Origin: Corynebacterium jeddahense | GTDB taxonomy: Bacteria > Actinomycetota > Actinomycetes > Mycobacteriales > Mycobacteriaceae | Direction: 5' to 3' | Length of the DNA stretch: 64,000 bases | Assembly: GCF_028609865.1 (NCBI RefSeq) | Contig: NZ_CP063194.1 | Span: 1,178,001-1,242,000, forward strand | Shown: positions 17,279 through 25,202 of the stretch, in pieces | Numbering within the stretch: position 1 is the first letter of the stretch | Layout: every line of letters starts with the position of its first letter | Program-made: the position numbers and the translations under genes | Notes under the pieces: generated by a model | Told to the model about the DNA's origin: nothing | What the model saw: only the letters and a program-made list of their open reading frames with translations | The model's database searches: none

Positions 17279-18388
17279 GTGAAAATTGGTAACGCTCTTG
17301 CGGGCGGCTTCGCCGCTGTATTAGTGGCGGCGAGCGCCCTCGTGCCGGCGCACGCGACCGCCCAGGACATGTCATCCCAGATCAGTGGCCAGATCAGTGG
17401 CCAGATCAACGGCCAAATCAACAGCGCCATCAACGACGCGAACCGGGCCGCGGCCGACGCCGCGAACCAGGCCAACGCCGAGTGGAACAAGTTCGTGCAG
17501 ATGGCCAACGAGTCGCTCCCGCCGGGGTCCTCGCTGCCGAAGAACCCGATCCCGGTCCCACAGGCTCCTGCTCCCGCGCCGGCTCCCGCCCCCGTCGCGC
17601 CGCGCGCATGGTCGCCGCAGGCCCCCGCGCCGGTGGCGAACGGCACGAACGGTGAGGTCCGTGCCGCCGGCCGCAGCTACCTCATCTGGGTGCCGCGCAA
17701 CTACAACCCGGCGAACCCGGTGCCGGTGATGGTCGGCTACTCCGCGTTCGAGGACTCGACCGAGAACTTCCGCAACTACTCGCGCCTGCGCGAGTCCTCC
17801 GTTGGCCGCGACGCGATCATCGTCTACCCGCGCGCCATTGGCGCCTCCTGGGAGGGCTCGCCGACCGCGTCCACCGGCCCGGGCCAGGACATCGCGTTCG
17901 TCCGCGCCATGATCAACGACGTGCAGCGCTACTACAACATCGACCGCCGCCGCATCTACGCCACGGGCATGTCCACCGGCGGCGGCATGGCCGCGGTGTC
18001 CGCGTGCCACATGGCTGACCTGTTCGCGGGCGTCGCCGGTGTCTCCGGCGCCTACTACGAGCCGGTGAACATGAACTGCCAGAACCTGCCCATCGCGTTT
18101 ATGGCGCTGCACGGCACCGGCGACACGCTCACCCCGTACAACGGCACCATCCGCCGCGGCGTGCGCGTCATGGCTGTGCCGGAGCTGTTCCAGTCCTACG
18201 AGCGTCGCAACCACTGCGCCGGCGGCGTTGACCAGGCGCCGGTGGGCAACTACGCCACCCGCGTCTCGGCCCGCGGTTGCCTCAAAGGCGTCGAGGTGAT
18301 CAAGGTCCACGGCTCCAACCACTTCTGGTGGTACGAGCCGTCCGCGGCCGACGAGATGTGGGCCTTCCTCATGCGCAACCCGAAGTAG
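17279..18388 (+). CDS. Secreted PHB-depolymerase/feruloyl-esterase-like alpha/beta hydrolase
   Basis: 369 residues. A signal peptide (residues 1 to about 28, ending AHATAQ) precedes an Ile-Ser/Asn-Gly-Gln repeat (ISGQISGQINGQIN), an Asn/Ala-rich helix, a Pro/Ala linker (APAPAPAPAP) and a LpqC/PHB-esterase-like catalytic domain. The triad candidates are S232 in GMSTGGG, D282 in HGTGDTLTPY and H348 in GSNHFWWY. It should act outside the cell on an ester; the natural substrate is unknown. GTG 17279 is chosen because TATTGT ends 7 nt before it and the resulting N-terminus is a typical signal peptide; a TTG at 17243 would add 12 residues. A strong terminator follows. Confidence 0.83.
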   Translation: MKIGNALAGGFAAVLVAASALVPAHATAQDMSSQISGQISGQINGQINSAINDANRAAADAANQANAEWNKFVQMANESLPPGSSLPKNPIPVPQAPAPAPAPAPVAPRAWSPQAPAPVANGTNGEVRAAGRSYLIWVPRNYNPANPVPVMVGYSAFEDSTENFRNYSRLRESSVGRDAIIVYPRAIGASWEGSPTASTGPGQDIAFVRAMINDVQRYYNIDRRRIYATGMSTGGGMAAVSACHMADLFAGVAGVSGAYYEPVNMNCQNLPIAFMALHGTGDTLTPYNGTIRRGVRVMAVPELFQSYERRNHCAGGVDQAPVGNYATRVSARGCLKGVEVIKVHGSNHFWWYEPSAADEMWAFLMRNPK

Positions 18389-18412
18389 CGCCCCGCTTCT
18401 CGACGAGCTCTC

Positions 18413-18456
18413 GCCCGCCCCGCCCTTCCCACAAGGAAGCGCGGGGCGGGCGTTTC
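18413..18456 (+). terminator. Terminator of the esterase gene
   Basis: GCCCGCCCCGC (18413-18423) pairs with GCGGGGCGGGC (18441-18451), followed by GTTTC; it starts 25 nt after the stop codon. Confidence 0.75.
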
Positions 18457-18519
18457 ATGGCATGGTGGGGGAGCCGGAGGCGTCGCTAAGCAGGATGCCC
18501 CGCGCGCTACCATTGCCCC

Positions 18520-20016
18520 ATGACTGAATCCTCGAATATGCGAGTCCGCTTCTGCCCGTCGCCAACCGGAACCCCGCACGTGGGCATGGTGCGCACCGCC
18601 TTGTTCAACTGGGCGCAGGCGCGCCACTCCGGCGGCACGTTCGTCTTCCGCATCGAGGACACCGACGCCGCGCGCGACTCGGAGGAGAGCTACCAGGCGA
18701 TCATCGATTCGCTCGAGTGGCTCGGCCTGGGCTGGGACGAGGGGATCAATGTCGGCGGCCCGCACGAGCCGTACCGCCAGTCCCAGCGCTCCGACATCTA
18801 CGCCGAAGTGCTGCAGAAGCTTATCGACGCGGGCGAGGTGTACCCCGCCTACTCCACCAACGAGGAGGTCGCGGAACGGCACAAGGCGGCAGGCCGCGAC
18901 CCGCAGCTGGGCTACGACAACTTCGACCGAGAGCTGACCCAGGAGCAGATCGACGCGTACGAGGCAGAGGGGCGCAAGCCCGTGTGGCGCCTGCGCATGC
19001 CGGATCAAGACTGGACCTGGAACGACCTCGTGCGCGGCGAGGTCACGTTCAAATCCGAGACGCAGCCGGACTTCGTGGTGGCCCGCTCCAACGGTGCGCC
19101 GCTGTACACGCTGGTGAACCCGGTGGATGACGCGCTCATGGGCATCACCCACGTGCTGCGCGGCGAGGACCTGCTTTCCTCCACCCCGCGCCAGATGGCG
19201 TTGTACGAGGCGCTCAAGCGCATTGGTGTCGCCGAGCGGACGCCGGAGTTTGGCCACCTGCCGTTCGTGATGGGGCAGGGCAACAAGAAGTTGTCCAAGC
19301 GCGACCCGGAATCGAACCTGTTCAACCACCGCGACAACGGAATCATCCCCGAGGGCATGATCAACTACCTTGCGCTTTTGGGCTGGTCGCTGTCTGCGGA
19401 CAAGGACATCTTCTCCGTCGAAGAGTTCGTCGAGGCCTTCGACGTGTCCGACGTGCTGGGCAACCCCGCCCGCTTCGATCAGAAGAAGCTCGAGGCCATC
19501 AACGCCGACCACATCCGCCTGCTTACGCCGGAGGACTTCCGCGATCGCCTGCGCGACTACCTCACGGCGTACACCGACTTCCCGGCAGATTACCCGGCGG
19601 AAAAGTTCGAGGTGGCCGCCGACCTGGTGCAGACACGCATCAAGACACTGTCTGAGGCGTACGACCTGCTCAAGTTCCTGGTCACCGCGGATGAGGACCT
19701 CGTGCTGGACGAGAAGAGCGCGAAGAAGAACCTCAAGGACACCGCCATCGAACCGCTCGACGCGGGCATCGCGGCGCTCGAGGCGATCGGGGAGGCCGAC
19801 TGGACGACGGCGAACATCGAGGCGGCACTGAACGAGGCACTTATCGACGACCTGGGGCTCAAGCCACGCGTCGCCTTCGGCGCACTGCGCGTCGGCGCCA
19901 CCGGTGCTGCGGTGTCCCCGCCGCTGTTCGAGTCCATGGAGCTGCTCGGCCGCGAGTCCACGCTGACACGCCTGCGCGCCGCCCGCGCGGTGACGCCGTA
20001 CCAGGCGGCGGAGTAG
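18520..20016 (+). CDS. gltX: Glutamyl-tRNA synthetase
   Basis: 498 residues, class I aminoacyl-tRNA synthetase charging tRNA-Glu. In actinobacteria the same enzyme normally also misacylates tRNA-Gln for GatCAB. The HIGH-type motif is [10 protein letters not shown] (13-22) and the KMSKS-type motif is KLSKR (257-261). DNFDREL and [12 protein letters not shown] mark the catalytic domain; the C-terminal half is the helical anticodon-binding region. ATG 18520 lies 6 nt after TACCAT, favouring a leaderless transcript; an internal ATG six codons in is the alternative. tRNA-Gln and tRNA-Glu genes follow directly. Confidence 0.97.
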   Translation: MTESSNMRVRFCPSPTGTPHVGMVRTALFNWAQARHSGGTFVFRIEDTDAARDSEESYQAIIDSLEWLGLGWDEGINVGGPHEPYRQSQRSDIYAEVLQKLIDAGEVYPAYSTNEEVAERHKAAGRDPQLGYDNFDRELTQEQIDAYEAEGRKPVWRLRMPDQDWTWNDLVRGEVTFKSETQPDFVVARSNGAPLYTLVNPVDDALMGITHVLRGEDLLSSTPRQMALYEALKRIGVAERTPEFGHLPFVMGQGNKKLSKRDPESNLFNHRDNGIIPEGMINYLALLGWSLSADKDIFSVEEFVEAFDVSDVLGNPARFDQKKLEAINADHIRLLTPEDFRDRLRDYLTAYTDFPADYPAEKFEVAADLVQTRIKTLSEAYDLLKFLVTADEDLVLDEKSAKKNLKDTAIEPLDAGIAALEAIGEADWTTANIEAALNEALIDDLGLKPRVAFGALRVGATGAAVSPPLFESMELLGRESTLTRLRAARAVTPYQAAE

Positions 20017-20027
20017 CGCTGGGGCAC

Positions 20028-20063
20028 GCGGGCGAGTTACACCGCTGTTGTTTGCTCGCCCGC
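20028..20063 (+). terminator. Hairpin after gltX
   Basis: GCGGGCGAG (20028-20036) pairs with CTCGCCCGC (20055-20063), loop 18 nt, no T-run. It starts 12 nt after the gltX stop. Confidence 0.45.
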
Positions 20064-20096
20064 AATGTCTGCCGTTTCGGGGGATGTGCAGGCGAT

Positions 20097-20126
20097 TTGG
20101 AGCCCGCCACGCTTCGTGGTTATAGT
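20097..20126 (+). promoter_or_regulatory. Promoter of the tRNA-Gln/tRNA-Glu pair
   Basis: TTGGAG (20097-20102), 18-nt spacer, TATAGT (20121-20126); transcription would start about 60 nt before tRNA-Gln. Confidence 0.55.
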
Positions 20127-20195
20127 AATCCACGTTGTTCAGACCGAGCCGGTAGGAAATGCAGGGTGTTTCCGCAGGTAAGAGCTGGAAAACGA

Positions 20196-20267
20196 TGGCC
20201 TATGGTGTAATTGGCAACACTACGGTTTCTGGTACCGTCATTCTAGGTTCGAGTCCTGGTAGGCCAG
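20196..20267 (+). tRNA. tRNA-Gln (anticodon CTG)
   Basis: 72 nt. The acceptor stem TGGCCTA/TAGGCCA closes the cloverleaf, the anticodon arm ACGGT-TTCTGGT-ACCGT carries CTG, and the T arm contains GGTTCGAGTCC. Discriminator base G; CCA is not encoded. Confidence 0.93.
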
Positions 20268-20303
20268 CTGCAAAGCTAGTAAAACAAGTTTTGCTGTCCC
20301 AAT

Positions 20304-20376
20304 GCCCCGTTCGTCTAGCGGCCTAGGACGTCGCCCTCTCACGGCGGTAACACGGGTTCAAATCCCGTACGGGGTA
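20304..20376 (+). tRNA. tRNA-Glu (anticodon CTC), copy 1
   Basis: 73 nt. Acceptor GCCCCGT/ACGGGGT with a G-T end pair, anticodon loop CTCTCAC between CGCC and GGCG, T arm GGGTTCAAATCCC, discriminator A. It lies 36 nt after tRNA-Gln, likely in one transcript. An identical copy is at 22578-22650. Confidence 0.94.
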
Positions 20377-20382
20377 CCAATG

Positions 20383-20416
20383 CGGCGCCGCGTTCCACCC
20401 AAGGAACGCGGCGCCG
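20383..20416 (+). terminator. Terminator of the tRNA-Gln/tRNA-Glu unit
   Basis: A 14-bp perfect stem, CGGCGCCGCGTTCC (20383-20396) with GGAACGCGGCGCCG (20403-20416), loop 6 nt, followed by ATTTG. Confidence 0.7.
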
Positions 20417-20439
20417 ATTTGCGTGGGTAGGTTATTCCC

Positions 20440-21723
20440 ATGACCTGGAGCCTGTCATCTGTCCTCTCGTCGGCGTCCTCGTTTAACCCACTGTCGTCTA
20501 TCTTCACTGGGTTTCCCAGCCGGACCGGGTCGAGCGTCCTCGACTCATCCAGCGTGCCGTGGGCGGCATCAAGCCTCATGTCCTCCACACCGCTGCTCGC
20601 AGTGCCCGCGCTGTTCCTCGCAATCCTTGGCGGAGGCATCTTCGGGAGCTCGATGTACGAGGCCACGGGAAGCTCGGAATCACCGCTGAGCTCCCGCGCA
20701 GGCAACGTGGATGAGACGTTTCCGGATGCCGACGCCAAGCCAGCGACGCTGAAGAGCGTCACACACATCGAGCACGACATGTACGAAGTCGTGGTGTACT
20801 CCCACGCCATGAGGCGGGAGGTGAAAAACGAGGTGATCCTCCCCGGTGGGCCAGGGAACGCTGAGCGGCGACCCACGTTCTATCTCCTAATGGGAGCAGA
20901 TGGTGCCGCCAACGGCTGGTCCTGGCGAAACTCCTCGAAGCACCAGGAGTTCTTCCAGGACAAGCTGGTCAACGTGGTCACCCCCATCGGATCGGTGTCA
21001 TCCATGCAAGCGGACTGGTACGAGGACGACAAAGAAACTGGCCGCAACAAGTGGCTGACCTACTTCACCAAAGAACTTCCACCGCTCATGGACGCACACT
21101 TCTACGGCAACGGGCGCGACGCCATCGGCGGGATCTCGCTTTCGGGCGGGCCGGCTCTACACATCGCATCCCTCGAACCCGCCCGCTTCCGAGCCGCCGC
21201 GTCTTACTCGGGCTGTCCGGCGACGTCTGGTTTCCTGGGCAACATCTACGTGTCTGAAGGTTTGAAGATGAACGGCGCGGACAAGGTGAAGATGTGGGGC
21301 CGCTTCGGAGACCCTGCATGGGTCGCGCACTCACCCGTGCTCCACCTGGACGACTTCAAGGACATCGCGTTGTTCGTTTCCGCGGCGGAAGGGGTGCCCG
21401 GAGCAATCGACGCAACGGCAACGTCCTCCGAGCGCATCGGCCCGCCCGTCGCCATTGAAGCTGCGTCCTACGCCTGTTCCACCTATTTCGTCGAGAAGGC
21501 GCGTGAAGCCGGGGTCGACGTTGAGTGGTACGGGCAAGTCGAAGGCACGCACAGCTGGGGGCTGTTCGAACTTTCCATGCGCAAGAGTTGGGACGTGATC
21601 GGGCCAGCGCTGGACGTGAAGCCCTTTACCCGCGACACCCCGGTGGTGGTGGACCTCAAGCCGTCGGAAGCCCCCCAACCTGTTGGAGGGAAGGGGTCAT
21701 CGGGGTCGAGCCGTCAGCACTGA
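20440..21723 (+). CDS. Corynomycolyltransferase (antigen 85-type esterase)
   Basis: 427 residues. Antigen 85-family enzymes move corynomycolic acyl chains between trehalose esters and arabinogalactan in the outer envelope. The alpha/beta-hydrolase nucleophile is S233 in GGISLSGG, and H371 in EGTHSWG is the likely catalytic His; FYLLMGADGAANGWSW matches the oxyanion-side loop. The N-terminus is odd: about 45 Ser-rich residues (SSVLSSASSFNPLSS) precede a single hydrophobic helix (LLAVPALFLAILGGGIFGSS, about 52-71). It is therefore either an anchored protein or one with a very long signal region. ATG 20440 lies 6 nt after TAGGTT (leaderless). Its C-terminus (residues 405-427) is disordered. Confidence 0.82.
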   Translation: MTWSLSSVLSSASSFNPLSSIFTGFPSRTGSSVLDSSSVPWAASSLMSSTPLLAVPALFLAILGGGIFGSSMYEATGSSESPLSSRAGNVDETFPDADAKPATLKSVTHIEHDMYEVVVYSHAMRREVKNEVILPGGPGNAERRPTFYLLMGADGAANGWSWRNSSKHQEFFQDKLVNVVTPIGSVSSMQADWYEDDKETGRNKWLTYFTKELPPLMDAHFYGNGRDAIGGISLSGGPALHIASLEPARFRAAASYSGCPATSGFLGNIYVSEGLKMNGADKVKMWGRFGDPAWVAHSPVLHLDDFKDIALFVSAAEGVPGAIDATATSSERIGPPVAIEAASYACSTYFVEKAREAGVDVEWYGQVEGTHSWGLFELSMRKSWDVIGPALDVKPFTRDTPVVVDLKPSEAPQPVGGKGSSGSSRQH

Positions 21724-21743
21724 CCTCGGATACATTGATCGGT

Positions 21744-22034
21744 GTGGACAACCCAATCTCCAACGCGCTAGCGCGCCCGGTGCAGCCGGACCTTTCAGGT
21801 CAGCTCACGCGCCTGCGTGCCCAGCGAAGCGCGATCTTCACCCCGGATGACCTCACGTCCTTCGAATCGGACGTGATGCGCCTGAATGAGGATCTGAAAT
21901 CCTGGTCGCAGAACGCCCACCGATCGACAGGTGAGGTCGTGGCTATCGCAGCAGCGGTGCTCATCGGAGCGTTCGTCATGGCAGCGGCGCTGTACTGGGC
22001 CGGCGATGCTCTCTTGGGGGCGTTCGATGGCTAA
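21744..22034 (+). CDS. Small single-pass membrane protein, unknown
   Basis: 96 residues from GTG 21744 (VDNPISNALARPVQPDLSG), which lies 7 nt after TACATT. A soluble N-terminal region with a helical segment (LTRLRAQRSAIFTPDDLTSFESDVMRL) leads to one transmembrane helix (VVAIAAAVLIGAFVMAAALYWAG, about 66-88). The next gene overlaps its stop, so both are probably made together. I do not recognise the family. Confidence 0.65.
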   Translation: MDNPISNALARPVQPDLSGQLTRLRAQRSAIFTPDDLTSFESDVMRLNEDLKSWSQNAHRSTGEVVAIAAAVLIGAFVMAAALYWAGDALLGAFDG

Positions 22035-22494
22035 GCAAAACGACAGCGGGGCCGGATGCGGCATTCTCGTTGCGGTGATGCTGTTGCTCGGAGTCATTTT
22101 GTGGCTAGTCGGGTTCGCGCTGAAACTCCTCGCCGTAGCTGTCGCGATTGCGGGTGTGTTTTACGCGGGAAAGCTTCTGCTCCAAGCGCGCGACCACACT
22201 GCCCACCGGCGTGCCATCGAGGAGGCGCAGCAGCAGGTGGCGGCGCTTGCAGCAGAAAGCGCGAGCGATCTGCGCACACTCCTGATCGACGTCGACCAGG
22301 TGGTGCGCACACGAGGTGTGGGGACAAAGTTCGAGGAGACGTTCTACAGCAACAGCGGGGCCTTGAATCAGATGGTGCGTGACATCGAGGGAGCGATCAC
22401 CCAGCTGGAAACGGCGCCCGATACCGAGCTGCAGCTGCATTCCATCGCCCGGGCCGAGCGCCTGCGGGCGCAGATCCGCAACACGCTCTATTGA
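22027..22494 (+). CDS. Membrane protein with cytoplasmic helical tail, unknown
   Basis: 155 residues starting MAKQNDSGAGCGILVAVMLL, with a GGGGG stretch just upstream serving as ribosome binding site and an 8-nt overlap with the previous gene. One long or two short transmembrane segments (about 12-52) are followed by a mostly helical region (RRAIEEAQQQVAALAAESASDLRTLLIDVDQVV) that may be a coiled coil. Probably a partner of the preceding small membrane protein. No known family recognised. Confidence 0.65.
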   Translation: MAKQNDSGAGCGILVAVMLLLGVILWLVGFALKLLAVAVAIAGVFYAGKLLLQARDHTAHRRAIEEAQQQVAALAAESASDLRTLLIDVDQVVRTRGVGTKFEETFYSNSGALNQMVRDIEGAITQLETAPDTELQLHSIARAERLRAQIRNTLY

Positions 22495-22519
22495 GGGTTT
22501 TCGCTTACCAGCTGCGGAT

Positions 22520-22549
22520 TTGTGTTCTCCGCGGCGCGTCCTTTATTGT
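22520..22549 (+). promoter_or_regulatory. Promoter of tRNA-Glu copy 2
   Basis: TTGTGT (22520-22525), 18-nt spacer, TATTGT (22544-22549), about 28 nt before the mature tRNA. Confidence 0.45.
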
Positions 22550-22577
22550 TACCAAGTCGCAAAACGAAAGCGAACGC

Positions 22578-22650
22578 GCCCCGTTCGTCTAGCGGCCTAG
22601 GACGTCGCCCTCTCACGGCGGTAACACGGGTTCAAATCCCGTACGGGGTA
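22578..22650 (+). tRNA. tRNA-Glu (anticodon CTC), copy 2
   Basis: Identical over all 73 nt to the copy at 20304-20376, but the flanks differ. It has its own promoter-like sequence. Confidence 0.94.
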
Positions 22651-22712
22651 CAACGCAGATCCCTCGATCCGGATAACGGGTCGGGGGATTTCGCATTGGT
22701 ACCCTCGGCTCG

Positions 22713-23534
22713 GTGACTTCCCTCGACTTCTTTGAACTCGACGTTTTCGCCACCAGTCCATTCACCGGTAACCCGCTTGCCGTAGTCGCAGGCGCAGACG
22801 CGCTGACCACCGAGCAGATGCAGTCCATCGCGTCGTGGACGAACTTTTCGGAAACGACCTTCTTGCTCACGCCGGAAAGCCCCGCGGCAGATTACCGTGT
22901 CCGCATCTTCACCCCGACAGAGGAGTTTGCGTTCGCGGGCCACCCGACCCTCGGCTCGGCCAAAGCGTGGCTGGAACTCGGGGGCCAACCCAAGAAGCCA
23001 GGGTGCGTCGTCCAGGAATGCGGGGTAGGAGAGGTTGAGGTGCGTGTGCACGACGGCTCGCTCGCGTTCGCTACACCGCCCCTGCGTCGCAGCGGCCCCC
23101 TCCCAGGCGACGACCTCGGCGAGATCGTTCAGGCGTTCGCGCTCCAAGAGCAGCAGCTTATCGACGCAGCCTTCGGTGACAACGGCCCCGGCTGGAAACT
23201 CGGGCTCCTCGACAGCGTGGACACGCTCCGCGGTCTGACGCATCCACGGGTGCCTGGGCTCAAGGTCGCGTTCGCGGCGCTGACCGGCGGGAATGATCCG
23301 GCCTACGAACTGCGCGCGTTCACCCCGACGTTTGAGGACCCGGTGACGGGCAGCGCGAACGGCGCGATGGCTCAGTGGTTACGGGCCCGCGGGGACGTGC
23401 CCGCCCGCTACACCGTCGCGCAGGGGATGGCCTTGGGCCGAGATGGCCGGGTCCAGATCGTCGACGACGGGGATGCGCTGTGGGTGGGTGGTGCGGTTGA
23501 GGTGCGGGCGCGTGGCAAACTTGCCGTCGATTAG
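22713..23534 (+). CDS. PhzF-family isomerase/epimerase
   Basis: 273 residues. The PhzF fold consists of two similar halves; the catalytic acid is E47 in NFSETTF, and the second half shows the signature TPTFEDPVTGSANGAMAQWL. The family isomerises small carboxylic or amino acid substrates (phenazine precursors, diaminopimelate-like compounds); the substrate here is unknown. GTG 22713 lies 7 nt after TACCCT, so leaderless. The C-terminal tail of a second, divergent PhzF gene survives at 32407-32484. The HD gene starts 79 nt downstream. Confidence 0.85.
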   Translation: MTSLDFFELDVFATSPFTGNPLAVVAGADALTTEQMQSIASWTNFSETTFLLTPESPAADYRVRIFTPTEEFAFAGHPTLGSAKAWLELGGQPKKPGCVVQECGVGEVEVRVHDGSLAFATPPLRRSGPLPGDDLGEIVQAFALQEQQLIDAAFGDNGPGWKLGLLDSVDTLRGLTHPRVPGLKVAFAALTGGNDPAYELRAFTPTFEDPVTGSANGAMAQWLRARGDVPARYTVAQGMALGRDGRVQIVDDGDALWVGGAVEVRARGKLAVD

Positions 23535-23613
23535 CACAAGTATGCGATAGACTCCTCGTTGTGTCCGAGGCGGGTCGTATCCTGAGATCGTTCCCGACCG
23601 AAAGGACCCTCCT

Positions 23614-24192
23614 ATGGCAGATAACTTCGCCCTCACGGGCGCGTCTCCCCGTCTCATCCGCGCCATCAACGTCGCGGCGTGGGCGCACCGCAACCACACC
23701 CGCAAGGGCACGGACATCCCCTACGTCTCGCACGTGTTTGGCGTGATGCACCTCGTCTCCCAGGTCACCGACGACGAGGACGTGCAGATTGCGGCGCTGT
23801 TCCACGACATCCTCGAGGACGTGCCCGAGGAGTACTCGCGTGAGCAAATGGCGCAGGATTTCGGCGAGCGCGTGGTACAGCTCGTCCTCGGGGTGACCAA
23901 GGACGACACGCTGACAAGCTGGCAGGACCGCGCTGATGCGTACCTCGCCCACTTGCGCCAGGCGGATGACGGCTCCGTGATGGTCTCCGCCGCCGACAAG
24001 CTGCATAACTTGCTGTCCATTCTCGCGGACCACACAGAGCTGGGGGACGAACTTTGGGGCCGCTTCAACTCCGGCAAGGAGCGCCAGCAGTGGTGGTACC
24101 GCTCGATTTACACGGTGGCGGCCGAGCGCCTGCCCGGCAATCCGCTGGTGGAGGAGCTGGGGAGGCGGGTCGACGAGCTCGAGAGCCTCTAA
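23614..24192 (+). CDS. HD-domain protein resembling small ppGpp hydrolases (Mesh1/SAH type)
   Basis: 192 residues forming a single HD domain. The metal-site residues follow the SpoT/Mesh1 pattern: H40 in PYVSHV, HD at 64-65 in AALFHDILEDV with ED at 68-69, and a later D in SAADKLHNLLS. AWAHRNHTRKGTDIPYVSHV closely follows the AxxxHxxxxRK...Y..HP opening of (p)ppGpp 3'-pyrophosphohydrolases. It would degrade alarmones, but other nucleotide substrates are possible. ATG 23614 is preceded by AAAGGA. It lies 17 nt upstream of the SbnA-like gene and is probably part of the same operon. Confidence 0.75.
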   Translation: MADNFALTGASPRLIRAINVAAWAHRNHTRKGTDIPYVSHVFGVMHLVSQVTDDEDVQIAALFHDILEDVPEEYSREQMAQDFGERVVQLVLGVTKDDTLTSWQDRADAYLAHLRQADDGSVMVSAADKLHNLLSILADHTELGDELWGRFNSGKERQQWWYRSIYTVAAERLPGNPLVEELGRRVDELESL

Positions 24193-24209
24193 CGCATAGG
24201 GTGGGACGC

Positions 24210-25202
24210 ATGGATTTCACCGGCCAACCTGACAGCCCACAAGGGCTCATGAGCGCAATCGGGCACACGCCGCTCGTCGACTTCAGAGCGGGATTCGCGC
24301 CCGACGCACGTGTGTGGGGCAAGCTCGAGTCCTTCAACCCCGGCGGAAGCGCGAAAGACCGCACGGCCCGCGCATTGGTTGCAGATGCCACCGCGAAGGG
24401 GCTGCTTCACCCCGGTGCGGTCGCAGTGGAGTCGAGCAGCGGAAACCTCGGCATCGCCCTGGCGCGCGAGGCCGTCATCGGAGGCTGGGAGTTCCACTGT
24501 GTGGTGGACCCGCGGACCAATGCAGCTACCTTGGCCATGATGCGCGCCTTGGGCGCCGTCCTCCACCCCGTCACCGAACCGGACCCGGAGACCGGGGACT
24601 GGCTCACCGCCCGCCGCAACCTGGTCGCGCAGCTCAAAGAGGAACTCGGCGCGGTCAACCTGGACCAATACTCAAACCGGGCGGCCTTCGACGCGCACGA
24701 TTACGGCACCATGGCGGAGATCGTGCAGCAGCTCGGCCACGCGCCCGAGATGGTTGTAGTGGCGGTGAGTACTACTGGCACCATCGGAGGGTGCCTCAGA
24801 CACGTGCGTGAGCACGGGTACGCCACCAAGGTGGCGGCCGTGGATGCGGAGGGGTCAGTCCTCTTCGAAGGCGCGAGGGGTGAGCGCATCCTTCCCGGCT
24901 ACGGCGCGGGGGTGGTGACGGAGCTTTCGAAGGAGGTCGAGCCGGACCGGGTGATCCGGGTCGAGGCATTCGATGCCGTGGACGCCGCTCGCGCACTTGC
25001 GAGGTCGACCGGGTTTGTGCCGGGGGCTTCGGGCGGGGCGGTGGCCTGGGCCGTCGAGAAGCTTGTGAGCGAGGGGGCTGCGGACGAGATCGTCGGGGTC
25101 TTCCACGACGACGGGCGCGCCTACCTTGACACTGTGTACAACGATGATTGGGTGAGCGAGCAGCTCGGTGTGGAGGTGGAAACGTGCGAGTGGCCGTTGT
25201 AG
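24210..25202 (+). CDS. SbnA-like PLP-dependent synthase (cysteine synthase superfamily)
   Basis: 330 residues, fold-type II PLP enzyme. PLP lysine is K49 in NPGGSAKDR; the phosphate/substrate loop is ESSSGNLGIALA, closer to staphylococcal SbnA (ESTSGNLG) than to cysteine synthase (EPTSGNTG). Other SbnA-like stretches are CVVDPRTNAATL, VNLDQYSNRAAF, VVAVSTTGTIGG, AAVDAEGSVLF and a C-terminal DDGRAYLDTVYNDDW. SbnA joins O-phosphoserine with glutamate to give N-(2-amino-2-carboxyethyl)-glutamate, the precursor of 2,3-diaminopropionate. That reaction is the best inference here. ATG 24210 lies 7 nt after TAGGGT; the downstream gene overlaps its end by 19 nt. Confidence 0.82.
   Translation: MDFTGQPDSPQGLMSAIGHTPLVDFRAGFAPDARVWGKLESFNPGGSAKDRTARALVADATAKGLLHPGAVAVESSSGNLGIALAREAVIGGWEFHCVVDPRTNAATLAMMRALGAVLHPVTEPDPETGDWLTARRNLVAQLKEELGAVNLDQYSNRAAFDAHDYGTMAEIVQQLGHAPEMVVVAVSTTGTIGGCLRHVREHGYATKVAAVDAEGSVLFEGARGERILPGYGAGVVTELSKEVEPDRVIRVEAFDAVDAARALARSTGFVPGASGGAVAWAVEKLVSEGAADEIVGVFHDDGRAYLDTVYNDDWVSEQLGVEVETCEWPL

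Noticed and set aside
20304..22650. tRNA-Glu copies as att sites of a mobile element
   Set aside because: Both copies are complete tRNA genes, there is no integrase between them and the flanks do not match; a gene duplication is simpler.
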